NCBI GenBank assembly: GCA_033398695.1
Contig: CM065801.1
Span: 101,115,170-101,179,169, forward strand
Direction: 5' to 3'
DNA length: 64,000 bases
From: Orobanche coerulescens
Lineage: Eukaryota > Streptophyta > Magnoliopsida > Lamiales > Orobanchaceae
The position numbers and the translations under genes were made by a program. Positions within the stretch are counted from its first letter, which is position 1, and each line of letters starts with the position of its first letter. A model generated the notes under the pieces. It ran no database searches, was not told the origin of the DNA, and saw only the letters and a list, made by a program, of their open reading frames with translations. Positions 34,010-45,529 of this stretch are shown piece after piece.

Positions 34010-36922
34010 TGTAATACCCTCGCCTTTACTATTGTATTTTCTGATTTAAACCAAGTATTTTCGCACCATATCTGTATTGTTGTAGTAAGTATATCGACGA
34101 ATTATGTCATGGTCATTCATACTATATTAATTGTTGGGTGATATTGAGAGAATTCCATTTATGCTTAACGTACGTTAACCTATCTTCTTTACGTACGCTA
34201 TGTACGTAGCCTTACGTACGTAACATTCATATGTTAACGTACGTAATGCGAGATATCCATCAACAGCCCGCCTTTCAGCGGGTGGGACCGAGCGGGGGTA
34301 GGTGGTCGGGAGTCGATCGCGACAGCCAAGTCAACGGCTATTACGTACGTAATAGCTATATATTTACGTACGTACCGATTTGCGTGTTTTAAGTCAGAAA
34401 GATCTGATGAAATTGATTACGTACGTAATGTTCATGAGATTACGTACGTAAGGTCTATAATGTACGTTAAACCCTTTCTTTAACGTACGTAATGCCGAGT
34501 TCAGGTTATAAAAATATGACTTGCCATTCATTTCCTACTCGACCCATTCGACCTCCCAACTGAGAAAAACGATTCCCTTCTCTGCCAACTCTGTTTCTAG
34601 CCTTTCTAACTTGTGTTGGAGCTTCAGCACTTGGTTTGTGACTTGATGATTTGGAAATTGAAGTGTGTTCTTTGAAGTGTTGGTGTTGTTCTTCATTTTG
34701 AGGTTGGTTTCTCTTAAACTCATACTAAATCTATGCTTATGATGATGTTAGCATATACACACTTCATAATGTTAGTTAAGCTAGTGTAAAACATGATAAA
34801 TTAATTGAATCATGCTCAAACTAAGTGAGGTTAAACATTAGGAGTATTATTATTACTTCTTGATGTATTATAACTTCATAATATGGTTGTGTTGATAATG
34901 ATAGATAAAACCGGATTTGTAACATGATAAGCGGAAGATGATTATAGTCCAACACTAGGAACATGTTAGGGATTAAATCCTTAATGATTAGAGTTGAGAG
35001 GTACTAATCTTGTCTTGAACATTCAATTGATTCTTGAAGGTAATATAAAACCATAATTTTGGCCTCTAATCCAATACCTTTGTAATAAATTGTTGGAAGA
35101 ATTATGTTAACTCTTTTGAAGATAATTTTCACAAGATGGGATGAAGTTACTTTTAGAATTCCAAGTATCCAATGATAAAACTAGGCTTTTAAATAAATTC
35201 TTCAAAAGTAAAACAATGGATTTTGATAGAAGGAAATTGTAATCTTCATATGCTCAAGTTAATCGATTTTGTTGTTAACTTTAAAGGATGTTAATCACTA
35301 CATTAATATGTTGATAATGTTCTTAAAAGGATTGTGTTGAATATGGTGATACAAATGCGGTAGATGAGTAGCCAAATTCCATTTCATTAGTCCGTGTGTG
35401 TCAAGAGACGTAAATTAAGATGATGTTCTTAGTTCACTAAAAACTTAAACGTATGTTTCATATAGTAATCAGTTTTGAATGTAATCGTTGGTAAAATAAT
35501 GAAGAACGTAATTAAACACAAACTTATATCGTAATCAGAAGTGCTGATGATTTGAAAAGATATTTTCACAATGTTACATTGGTAATAAACTGGACTTCAA
35601 GTATTTGACATTAATGTTAGAATATGTGAATGAACATGATAAACATATGATGATTTATAATTGGACCATTAAAGTGATCAATAGGATAATTGATTTATTC
35701 AAGTGAATTTACGAATATTATTTATGTAATAATACCGTTATCGTACGAATGTGTTGTTGAATGAATTATATTTCATTCAAGGTTGCTTGCTCACGTGAGT
35801 ATTATTAGACGAGGATACCGTTCGTTTGATCATTCAAAGAAGGATTATTCATCTACGGAATTGAGGCAAGTTATCTTGCTTGGTTATAATGATGATTGAA
35901 TTCTTGTGATTATTATTCGTTTCGTGTGTATGAAATGTTCTGATAATCTATGATTCGTGATATGGTGATGCCCTTGATCGTATTATCGTGATGTTGGGGT
36001 GATATACCCGAAATTACCGTTCTTGTTACCGTTGGTCCTTTTGAGCTTTGTTGACACTTCGGTGAGTCGTTCGCTTCCTTGATAAAGGTGTAATTCGTTC
36101 AGTTTTGTTGTCATGTTGTATCGTGACATCTCTGGAGTCATATCTGCGTGCCGATTGGTTATGTGTAGGATTTTTAGCCGGGCACTTGATGATCATGCGT
36201 GGATGTTTTCCGCATTTAGATCGTGCACACGAGACGTAGTTCGTGAGGCTAATTAGGTACATCGTCCCATGTATATTCTGGATTTTGTATACGGGGTGGA
36301 CATGTGCACGGACACATTTCCGGATTGGGCGTACTGTAACGTCCGTCTCGAGCCATATTATATGGTCATTCGTATATTTGGTTATGTTCGACAGTTGGGA
36401 CTGACTGTTTATACGCCTGCGGGGTATATTCAGTAGTCGATTGTTTTCTTTGAGATCCGTATATATATGAATTGTATAATGTCATGAGAATTATTATCAT
36501 GTATAGCTGACCCTATGGTTTGGGGTGAAATACTTGTATTTCAGGACGAGGAAAGGGCAAGGCACAGCAGGAGCACAATGGCGATGGAGGGATTTGAAGT
36601 ATGCTATTTCGGGGGGCCGGAGTCTTTTGATGTTTGGTTATGTTTTATTATGAATTTTGATTTTACATTGTGTCGGATGAATGTACTATACTCTGTTAGG
36701 TATTGCCCATCGTCATATGGTCTGTACCGAATTTGGATCCTGTGTACGTTTGCTCGTATTAAAGACATGTATAACTTATACTCCACATCGGGGGTTTGAT
36801 AAATATTGTGGTACGGTGCCACGTTTTCAGGATGTAAATGTATATTGTGATATCGCCTGGTGGGTCCCGGTAGGGGTCCACGCCCACGGCACTGTAATAG
36901 CCACCATTTTGGGGCTGTTACA
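34010..36922 (+). mobile_element. Element 3, 3' LTR (2913 bp)
   Basis: Pairs with 25996-28901. It has a 6-bp duplication near 36884 (CCCACG) that the partner lacks. Ends CTGTTACA, then flank TGGTC and the resumed copia reading. Confidence 0.9.
34165..34514 (+). promoter_or_regulatory. CpG-motif array and TATA box in element 3 3' LTR
   Basis: Motif starts 34169, 34192, 34215, 34238, 34344, 34367, 34420, 34443, 34461 (TGTACG, one CpG lost) and 34484. TATAAAAA begins at 34507, 23 bp after the last motif start. Confidence 0.85.
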
Positions 36923-38060
36923 TGGTCGTGGTCCAAAGGTTCGAGTCGATGATAAATTTAAAGGAATAACAAGAGGGAAAGAAACCCTGCTTGTACGAAA
37001 ATTTAAATTCACCGATGTAGCCTATGTAGAAGGACTACAATACAACTTTTGAGTGTCAGGAAGTTATGTGACAAATAATTATGGGTTAAATTCTTTTAAG
37101 GACACTGTCTAGTGAAGGACATAAAGACAAAGCAAGTAGTCCTCACAGGATCCCACTCACGTAATTTTCTTGTTGACATGAAACCTACAAGTGCTGAAAT
37201 TCCTTGTTTTGTTGCCAAAGGCACTGCATACCAAAGCTAGCTATAGCAAAAAAGGATGCCTCATATCAACTTCATGACTATCAATAAGTTAGCCCGATAG
37301 GGAATGGTCAGAGGCTTGCCAGATATCTCATTGCATAAGAATAGTGTTTGTGGACCATGTCAAAAAGGCAAACAAGTCAAGACATTTCTGAAGAGCAAAT
37401 CATATCTCTCAACCAACAAGGTTTTGGATTTACTTCATATGGATCTATATGGACTTGTAGACCCTGTAAGAATGGAAGGTAAGAAATAATGTCTTGTTAT
37501 TATTGATGATTTCTCCAGGTACTCATGGACTATATTCTTGAAAAAGAAGAAACATACAACCACAAAGCTGCTGGAACACCTGAAGAAGCTATAGAATGAG
37601 AAAGGGTTGATTGTATCCATTCGATCCGACAGAGGTACAAAATTCATAAATAGGTTCACAGAACAATACTGTGCAGAAAATGAAATACAACATGAATATT
37701 CAACAACCCAAACCCCATAGCAGAATGGTGTTTCTGAGCGAAAGAACAGAATGCCAAAAAAGCAACTAGAACGACGATTGCTGCAAGCAGGTTGCCACAT
37801 CGATTCAGGGGAGAAGCAACAAATACTGCATGCTTTACATAAAACCGTTGTACGATCAATAAGAACCATAACAAAACCACATACGAGGTATGGAACAATA
37901 AAACTCATATGGTTGCATATTTTCATATTTTTTGACACATGGTGTTATGTTCTTAAAAATAGGAAGGATCAGCTCAAGACCTTCGACGAAATGTCTGATG
38001 AGGGAATATTCTTCGGATACTCATATGTTAGCAAGGCATTTATGATCTTAAACTAGAGGA
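36923..38060 (+). pseudogene. Copia host integrase, resumed after element 3
   Basis: Reading resumes with GRGPKVRVDDKFKG and FKFTDVAYVEGLQYNF. The zinc-binding end is seen as CGPCQKGKQVKTF (37340-37390). The core has HMDLYGLVDPVRMEGKK, IDDFSRYSW, IRSDRGTKFINRF and NGVSERKNR, which hold the catalytic Asp, Asp and Glu positions. The C-terminal part ends with FDEMSDEGIFFGYS and KAFMILN (to 38056). At least three stops or frame changes are present, so it is inactive. Confidence 0.85.
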
Positions 38061-38500
38061 AACTGACAACAGAGGAGTCAGTCCATGTTGTATTTGATGA
38101 ACCTCATTGTGATCCTAAAGAATGGATGATCTAACCCAAGCTATTCAGACCTTAACTCTTGAGGAAATCCCACAGCCTTAGGAAGAACCTGTCATCACAC
38201 TAGAAATAAATCCCGCAACTGTAAGAACAGATGATGTAGTGGAAGTTGACGCTGTGGAAGCTGAAGATGAACCCACATGCCAACAAGACACATTTAAGAA
38301 TATGGAATTAGAACCCGATAGGAGGTAGTTAAAAGATCATCTATAGAAGTTAGTAATTGGTGATATTGATGGTGGTGTTTCAACCAGAAGAAAAGTACCG
38401 AGTATAGAAAGAAACGTACTATGTGGACATGAGGAAATAGAAGCAGGACCTGGAGGTCCCAATTCCATGTATGGAAGTCTGAAGCCAAACTTCGTAAACT
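38061..38500 (+). pseudogene. Copia host linker between integrase and RT
   Basis: Low-conservation acidic stretch with stops (for example at 38133 and 38327). Typical of the variable linker between integrase and RT in copia Pol; no domain is recognised. Confidence 0.6.
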
Positions 38501-39340
38501 TACCATGTGCACATTAGTTGTAGTCTTAGATCAATCCAAACCTATCTCGACTAATGAAGCTCTCAACAAATCGTATTGGATTACATCGATGGAGGAAGAC
38601 CTAAATGGTTTCGAAAGGAACAATGTTTGGTACTTAGTTCCCAGACCAACCCATCAAGCTGTAATTGGAATAAAATGGGTAGTTTGAAACAAAAAGGATA
38701 AAAATGGTCTAGTCATAAGAAACAAGTCCAGACTGGTTGCCCAAGGCTACAGACAGAATAAGGCATAGACTATTATGAAACATTTGCCCCTATATCCAGA
38801 TTAGAAGCTATCAGGATATTTTTATATTTGCAGCTCACAAGAACTTCATTGCATATCAATAGGATGTTAAGAGTGCATTCTTGAATGGTGACCTAGCTGA
38901 AGAAGTGTATGTCAAACAACCTCCAGGGTTTGCCAGTACTGAGGAAGGTGATCTAGTCTACATGATAAAAAAAAGCACTGGATGGACTCAAACAAGCACC
39001 CAAAGCTTGGTATGAGACCCTTTTACTATATCTTATTCAACAACGGATTTGAGAAATGTGTTGTTGACAAGACTCTCTTAAAAATCTAGAAAGGTGATGA
39101 CCTTCTAATGGTTCAAATTTATGTAGATGATATTATTTTTTTACTAACCTAGATCCGTGTAAGAAGTTCTCTCGTCTCATACAAAGTAAATTTAAAATTT
39201 GTATGATGGTAGAACTTAGTTATTTATTAGGGTTGCAGGTCAAACAATTGCATATAGGTATTTTCATCAACTAGGAGAAATACAACAAGGAGCTGCTCAA
39301 CAAATTTGGGGATGAACACCTCAAAGTCCTCATCAACCCC
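38501..39340 (+). pseudogene. Copia host reverse transcriptase, broken
   Basis: NKSYWITSMEEDLNGFERNNVWYLVPRP and GIKWVV open the RT. Later pieces in other frames are SRLVAQGYRQ, ALDGLKQAPKAWYE (about 38974-39018, normally LYGLKQAP) and IYVDDIIF (YVDD near 39119-39130), then LSYLLGLQVKQ. All three catalytic regions of a copia RT can be traced, but frames change many times. Confidence 0.85.
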
Positions 39341-39688
39341 CATGAGCACTTCCACACAGATAAATGTTGACGAAGCTGGAAACTAGTGGACCAATCACTC
39401 TACAGGAAGCTTATAAGCTCACTCCTGTACCTAATAGCCAGCAAGCCTGATATCCAATTTGCTGTAGTAATGTGTGCACAATATCATGTTGCACCAAAAG
39501 GCTCACACTTCACTACAGCTAAACGAATCTTTATATATGTAAAAGGAACAATCAATGTAGGATTGTGGTATCTTAAGGAAGGAGGATCCGATCTGATGGG
39601 CTACAATGACTTGGATCTCGAATGTTGTGATCTGGATAGGAAGAGTAGAAGTAGAACTTGTCACTTCCTTGAACCAAGACTTGTGTCA
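39341..39688 (+). pseudogene. Copia host RT end and RNase H start, cut by the three-LTR element
   Basis: YRKLISSLLYLIASKPDIQFAV, HFTTAKRIFIYVKGTINVGLWY, then YNDLDLECCDLDRKSRSRTCHFLEPRLVS. The reading is interrupted at the TSD TGTCA (39684-39688). The next residues are at 54794. Confidence 0.85.
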
Positions 39689-39933
39689 TGTAATATCCGG
39701 AATTTCCACTACTATTGTTTAAGATTATTTTATCCGAGTTATGTTGTACAGCGTGGAATCTGTACATTATGGGTAAAATAATTGAAGGACCAAGACATCT
39801 GTATTGGTATAATTATCGTACTTGGTCGACAATTGGATGTAAGAAGTATATGTATTCAGTATGCCGTATGTTCGTATTCTGTATGTTGAGACGATTGGAC
39901 AAGAATAGCTGAAAATGGCTAAGTGTAACATTA

Positions 39934-40433
39934 TTAGCGCACGCTAATAATCAGGAGTAGCGCACGCTATCGTGCAGGTTTAGCGCACGCTACGGATATA
40001 AGATAACGCACGCTAATGCAGTCAGATCGGAAGGAATCTGCGTGTGGACCAGGCCACTTTCGGCGCACGTTCTGATAAGTCAACGGATGTTGTAATGTAG
40101 TGTTAGCGCACGCTAATGCATGTTGATTAGCGCACGCTAACTGTATATCAGACAAAAAGGAATCTTATCCTCGTCAGCACTTTCGGCGTGTGGACCAGTC
40201 TTCGGAGCATACAGACAAACGGGTCAACTATGAGTAGCGCACGCTAAGGTAAGACACTTGCGTATGCTAAATAGAGGCATTTACGTACGCTATTACATGG
40301 GCATTGCGTACGTAAATCACTTCATGCACTAAGACAGTTGTCTCTGGACTGCGATAGCGCACGCTAACAAAGGTCAGTTAGCGCACGCTAAGGCCGTAGC
40401 GCACGCTAAACATAAGGTTTAGCGCACGCTAGT
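39934..40433 (+). promoter_or_regulatory. CpG-motif array in LTR 1
   Basis: CGCACG or variants at 39938, 39961, 39984, 40007; 40107, 40131; 40238, 40261, 40284, 40307; 40358, 40382; 40400, 40423. Ten copies are exact AGCGCACGCTA. The second quartet includes CGTATG and two CGTACG cores. Steps are 23-24 bp; gaps are 100, 107, 51 and 18 bp. Confidence 0.9.
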
Positions 40434-40442
40434 AATGTATTC

Positions 40443-40450
40443 TATATAAG
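40443..40450 (+). promoter_or_regulatory. TATA box of LTR 1
   Basis: TATATAAG, 20 bp after the start of the last motif. Identical boxes at 46284-46291 and 52108-52115. Confidence 0.7.
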
Positions 40451-41107
40451 GGACAAACGGGTATTATGAAGCATTTCGTCCATTCTTTCACCTTCAGACG
40501 ATAGAGAGAGGTCTTAGAGAGAAGTTGAGGTCCCAAACACTTGAGTTGATCATTCCTAACAACATTTGAAACTTGGAAGTGATTGAAAACGGATTCAACC
40601 TTGGGATTCAATCCATTCCTTCAAAGAGGTAATTACTCTTCATCTTTGGATTTCGTTTTGGATTGAATGTTGATGTTCTTGAGTTGATGATTATTACATA
40701 AACAAGTTGATAAGCATGATTATGAGATAGATTACCGGATTATGATGATGTTATTGTTGACATGAAGATATTGATATGATTCTTGTGGTTTGAATAGTGT
40801 TGTTCGTTTTCTTGAGATAAGTGGATTAATCATTCTCCTCGATTCGGATGTTGATGTTATTGTCGATGATTACTCCTGTAATGATAGATTATGAAAGTGT
40901 TGTTACGTTCTTAATGTTTCATGATGTTGATATTGAGGAAGATGATATATGGATATAGAACTTGGATTATAAGTTGGATGATTGTTTATATGTTAAAGGA
41001 TATCGGATTTCGTTGTTTTGATAGCTTTGAACATGATTCAGTATCACTTGGTGTTCTTGAAATCGCCATAAGTTGATCGGTATCTGAAAAGCATGCATGC
41101 AGACGGA

Positions 41108-41190
41108 TTAGCGCACGCAACGCGCATCGCCAGCGCGCGCTAACGGGAGTAACTTAGCGCACGCTACGTTAGGTGATTAACGTGCGCTAA
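41108..41190 (+). promoter_or_regulatory. Second motif group downstream of the TATA box, LTR 1
   Basis: Cores at 41112, about 41134, 41158 and 41181 (CGCACG, CGCGCG, CGCACG, CGTGCG). In LTR 3 the same group is at 52780, 52803, 52827 and 52850. Confidence 0.7.
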
Positions 41191-41955
41191 GAAGGCAGAA
41201 AGTGCAGTATTTTCGTGTTGTGGTTGTAAATTCGTGTTGGTTTGAGTAGGGTTGATCTGACTACTGTTTAATCGAGATATTGTAGAGCCGTTGGGTTTGT
41301 AAATTGGTTTTATCGATTGTTAATTGTTGTCGAACTTGTTGTCTATCGATTACTGTAATAGGTTGAGAATATTGATCAGTGATTACAACCGTGTGTTGCG
41401 GTCAAGCTCGAGAATGTTTGTTGATTGCTTTGGTCGGGACCGAGGAACTTGTAGATGACGGCAATGGATTTGGTAACAGCTTCCTCGTCATTGTATCGGT
41501 ATCGAAGTAAGTTATTACGTACTCAGTTTATAGTATTTAATGAATGGTTTCTGTTTCATTCGTTTATAATTCGTATAACAATATTTATAATCGTAATCAC
41601 AGGAGACTTGAGATTATAAATCATATTCGAGTTTTGGGAATCTAAATCATAATGTATATGATTTGCTTTTGTTATTGGTATACTTGTATATCGAGGATAT
41701 ATCGTGATAAAAACGGAGATATGAATTATCTGCAATTCGTGATACTTTGGACCGTCGAGTATTGAGGATAATGGTTCGTGATGGTTTAGACATTGAGATC
41801 GTTCTTGAAGGACTCGGGGCAAGTACTCTAATCATTTTTATCATTTGAGTCGATCATGTTGTGATACATTCGTGTATCGTTGTTGTCATGCATTTGTGCA
41901 TTGTTGTTGTCGTGTATTGTGTACTGTTGTTTTGTGCAGTTCTGCATTGTTGTCA

Positions 41956-42105
41956 TATGTCCACCATGCGTTGGTCCGACGGGATCATCATGGGAATCTA
42001 TAGCTGTGTGCGCTGGATCGCTGGACAGGTAATGCCACCATGCGTTGGTCCGATGGGATCATCATGGGAATCTATAGCTGTGTGCGCTGGATCGTTGGAT
42101 TACCA
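41956..42105 (+). repeat. Direct tandem duplication of about 75 bp in LTR 1
   Basis: Two units starting CCACCATGCGTTGGTCCGA and ending at GGATCGCTGG or GGATCGTTGG. Equivalent pairs are at about 47796-47930 (LTR 2) and 53627-53765 (LTR 3). Confidence 0.8.
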
Positions 42106-43130
42106 TATATTGTTGTTATTGTGCATATGTATATTATGGGTGGCCATAAGTATACATTGTCGTTATTGTTGTGATCATATTGACGTTGTCATATGAGTAT
42201 GCATTTGTAGGTCTTGTGTTAGGACCATGTCCGTATGTTGTGTTGATCTGATCTCGGATCGGTGACGTGATGGTAATGGTATTTCGTATCTTGAGGTATG
42301 TTTCGTATTTCCTTGGTACTTGTCTTTGATGGACAATCGATTATCGTATTGGAATTGTCGATGTTATCCGATGGATTGAATTGGCCAGAGTTGATATAAT
42401 TTCCGTATCGCGAGTTATGATAATGTTTTGAGAACCTTGAGTATTGTTGAGATACCGCATGAGATATTTCGGTATTATTTTAATGTGTTGTTAAGGATAC
42501 GAATCGTGGATTCTCGTAAAGTTACGACGGTAAGATTACATTGGTCGTATTCTTACTTAGTATTTCCATTGATATGTAATTATTGATGAGATTTGATGGT
42601 TATCATTGTTGGATATTATGGCTGACCCCGTCGTGGGCTTTCTTTTTAGGTTCTTAGATTATCAAGCTTGTAGCGGTCGTGGAGAGATGAACTTCCTGGA
42701 GGATACTGGCAAGGGCATGTATTTGTGTTTTGAGTTTTTGATCAGTTGTTGTATTCCCCTGCTAGAGTATTTTAATTGTTGTCTTTATCCGCTGCGTGAG
42801 TATTTTTAAATGACCATTTTGGTATCTGGTAACTTCGGTTACTTTGGCAATCATTTTCTAAATCTATTCTGTCGGTACGTGTAAGCGATAGCTTAACGTA
42901 TGTGTTTTTTAAACTGTTGAGTTTTGGCATTTTGGGCCTTGTGGTTTCAAATGAGTTTTTACGACGGTTTGATAAACGAGTTTTATAAATCTTCGAATGT
43001 TTTTAATAGATAATACCGTCGTTAGCCTCTTGGGCGTTTGTAAATGTTTGCGAAAATTTCCTTGACCTTGTGGGTTCCATCTCGGGGCCCACGGCGGCTG
43101 TAATATTCCGTTCGGATGCGGGAGTGTTAC

Positions 43131-45529
43131 GAATATGGTATCGGAGCTTAGGTTGAGAAAACTATGCGGTCGGGTTGAGTTGGGTCGTGTTTGTCGCGTC
43201 ATTTGAGTTGTCGATTGAAAAATATTGGAGCCGTGAGTTTTGTTGTTCACTCGGGCTTATGCGTTGTGCGATTTGCAGTGTAATCTTGGTCTTGTTATAA
43301 ACTTTTCCAAATAGTATTAACGTGTTTCATCGATATAGCATGTGTTGTTTTCTCGAGTTGAACCGAGTTTGCAAAAGTGTGTTTGGAAAATATCGGTGTC
43401 GAGTATTTTCTTGAGTCGAGACATGTGCCAAGATCACGGGAATCGTCGGCTTCACGATCTGTAAGTATTGGATTTTGAATTGCATTGAGATTTATTGTCG
43501 TTCTAAGTTGATATGTTCGAGGTTGAGAAAGATATTATGCGTTACAGTATAAGATGACGAGTTGGGACAGGATTGATGATCTTGAGAAGTTATGATTTTG
43601 GAAATCAATATGTCGATTAAGTTTTGGAACGGAGTTTTGCATTTGAGAGAAATATTGTGGATTGTTCAGGAGAACATGTAATCATGTTAGTTCATCTTGA
43701 GATATATGAACTGTTTTTGAGCATTTGAAAATGATACTTTTCAAAATGAATGTTTTACAGATGTTTTACCGTAAACGATTTTTGGGCTGAGACCCAATAG
43801 ATTTTTGAAATTGTTTTATAACTCAGGACTTGGGGTCCGAAAAAGAGTTTCCTACTTTTTAAACTTCTTGTAATGCGGAACAAGATACGGGCTAAGACCC
43901 TAATATTTCAAAAGACTTTTCTGTTTTCTTAAAAACTCCCGAGACTTGTAAAACACTTTATCAATCGTTTATCTATGTCGTTCCTGCCTTTCGGGGTTCT
44001 GGATTACTTGTTCAAAATAAACTTCTCGGGAAGTCTTTTGCTGTGTTGATTTGTTTCAATGCATTGTCATAGCATAATTGAGGTGATCCAGGATGGAAAA
44101 TGATTGGCGTTGCGAGTCATATGTGGAAAAGGAGTTTTTGTCGAAGTTTATACATTGAGATTTTGGATTCTATCGTGTAGTTTTCTGATGGAATATCATT
44201 GGGATTTGTGACGAGCGGATTGGTATATAGGAGTACGGATGTGGTCAATCATTTGCATAGTTTTCATTTTAAAACTTCAAATTGTGTGGATTCGAAGGAA
44301 GCGTTATCAAATACTTGGCACCAAAGGAGCCGTTTATTTTTGAGAATTTATTTGGTGGTCTTACCAAAATTTATGTTTTGAGTTTTGAAATTTTTGAAAG
44401 AACTTTCAAAATTTGTCTCCTTGACAAGATTATATGATTTCAAACTGGTTTTGAAAATGTGATTGATGTACATACGCATTTAATGCATAATGCATATCGT
44501 GGTGAAGTTCGAATGAGATTCACGAATCGGATAAGACATCGTATGGTACGAGGAAAAGAGATTCGAACTTTAGTATGGCAGTTTGATTATCCGGTGATGA
44601 TCGGTTGAGTTATCGGATAAGAGAAATATGTTGCGTGTTGTAGATTCATGCACATAATATTATTTTGGAAACTTGGGATATTGTGAAACCGGAACATATG
44701 TGCTATGTGATTCCATTGGTGCGGTAGTAGCGCAATTTTAACATAGTGATCTTTGATTGATTTCTTTGTAAGTATAAATTTGGGGATGGTGACCCCATGC
44801 TGGTTGTTTTGGATATTAAGTGGTCGTTCCCACTCCTTGTATGAATTGGTATGTTCGTCGATTTGCGATTTGTTGTTCGTATGCCGAGGGGAATGTTCAC
44901 CAGTCGGTTGTGTTTCGTTGAGATCCACTGTATGTGATTGGTGTGTCGTTTTGAGAACTCTATATCGGTTTCCGTGGTTATGTGTTGACCGTGTTGGAGT
45001 TTATTATGGTGATGATATTCTCGATTGCGTTTCGACCTTTGGATTGGTCATATTAGAGTTCATCATGTCAATGATATTCTCGATTAATTTATGAGTTGAT
45101 CATTGCTGGTGACTATCTGAGCGTTCAGATTTTGTGTTGATATTTCAGGATTCGTTGCCATTGTGTTGGGCAGTTGTTTCACAGATGTATCATGTATTAT
45201 TGATTTGTATCAGGATTTGGACTTGATTGTGTAATCAAGCAGACATGATTTGAAACGGATAGATTATTTCTTCCGAAGATGTTATAGTTTTGTTGAGATC
45301 CATGGAATTGTGATCGTAAGCGTGTTGAAGCTTTACAGTGAAGTCACTTGCTAGCATCTCAGGAGAGCGTCGACTTGGCGCATATGTAAGTATGCTATTT
45401 TGGTTATTCGGTAATAATGATGATTGATCGTTGTTGTGATGGTTTCGGGATATTTTGGTTGAACGATTTGTTTGTTTTTATGACGGATTGCAAGTTTCGA
45501 GGACGAAACTTATTTTAAGTGGTGTAGTA
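43131..45529 (+). mobile_element. Three-LTR element: internal region 1, non-coding
   Basis: 2.4 kb with no Gag or Pol similarity that I can see. It begins with a primer-binding site (43136) and ends with CGAGGACGAAACTTATTTTAAG and a weak purine tract before LTR 2, as in chromoviruses. About 44855-44940 resembles R/U5 of element A and 3 LTRs. Fits a large retrotransposon derivative (LARD) mobilised by another element's proteins. Confidence 0.8.

Larger units (their letters stand above)
39689..43130 (+). mobile_element. Three-LTR element: LTR 1
   Basis: Starts TGTAATATCC and ends GAGTGTTAC, with the last A missing compared with LTR 2 and 3. About 3.44 kb. A primer-binding site TGGTATCGGAGC follows at 43136. 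The start resembles chromovirus LTRs. U3 has a long CpG-motif array and a TATA box. Confidence 0.9.

Noticed and set aside
39934..40433. Regularly spaced repeats that could be taken for a CRISPR array or plasmid-type iterons
   Set aside because: The repeats are 11-14 bp with only 9-12 bp between them, in several group spacings, inside LTRs of a plant retrotransposon next to a TATA box. No cas or replication gene exists.
41556..41822. Open frames repeated in each LTR of the three-LTR element (about 88 and 65 codons, also at 47395 and 53225)
   Set aside because: Conserved only because the LTRs are nearly identical. Both strands and overlapping frames are open in AT-rich sequence; no domain is recognisable.
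44753..45094. 113-codon Cys-rich open frame in the internal region of the three-LTR element
   Set aside because: The segment is derived from LTR sequence of a related family, and the copy at 50628 has a different start. No evidence of translation.
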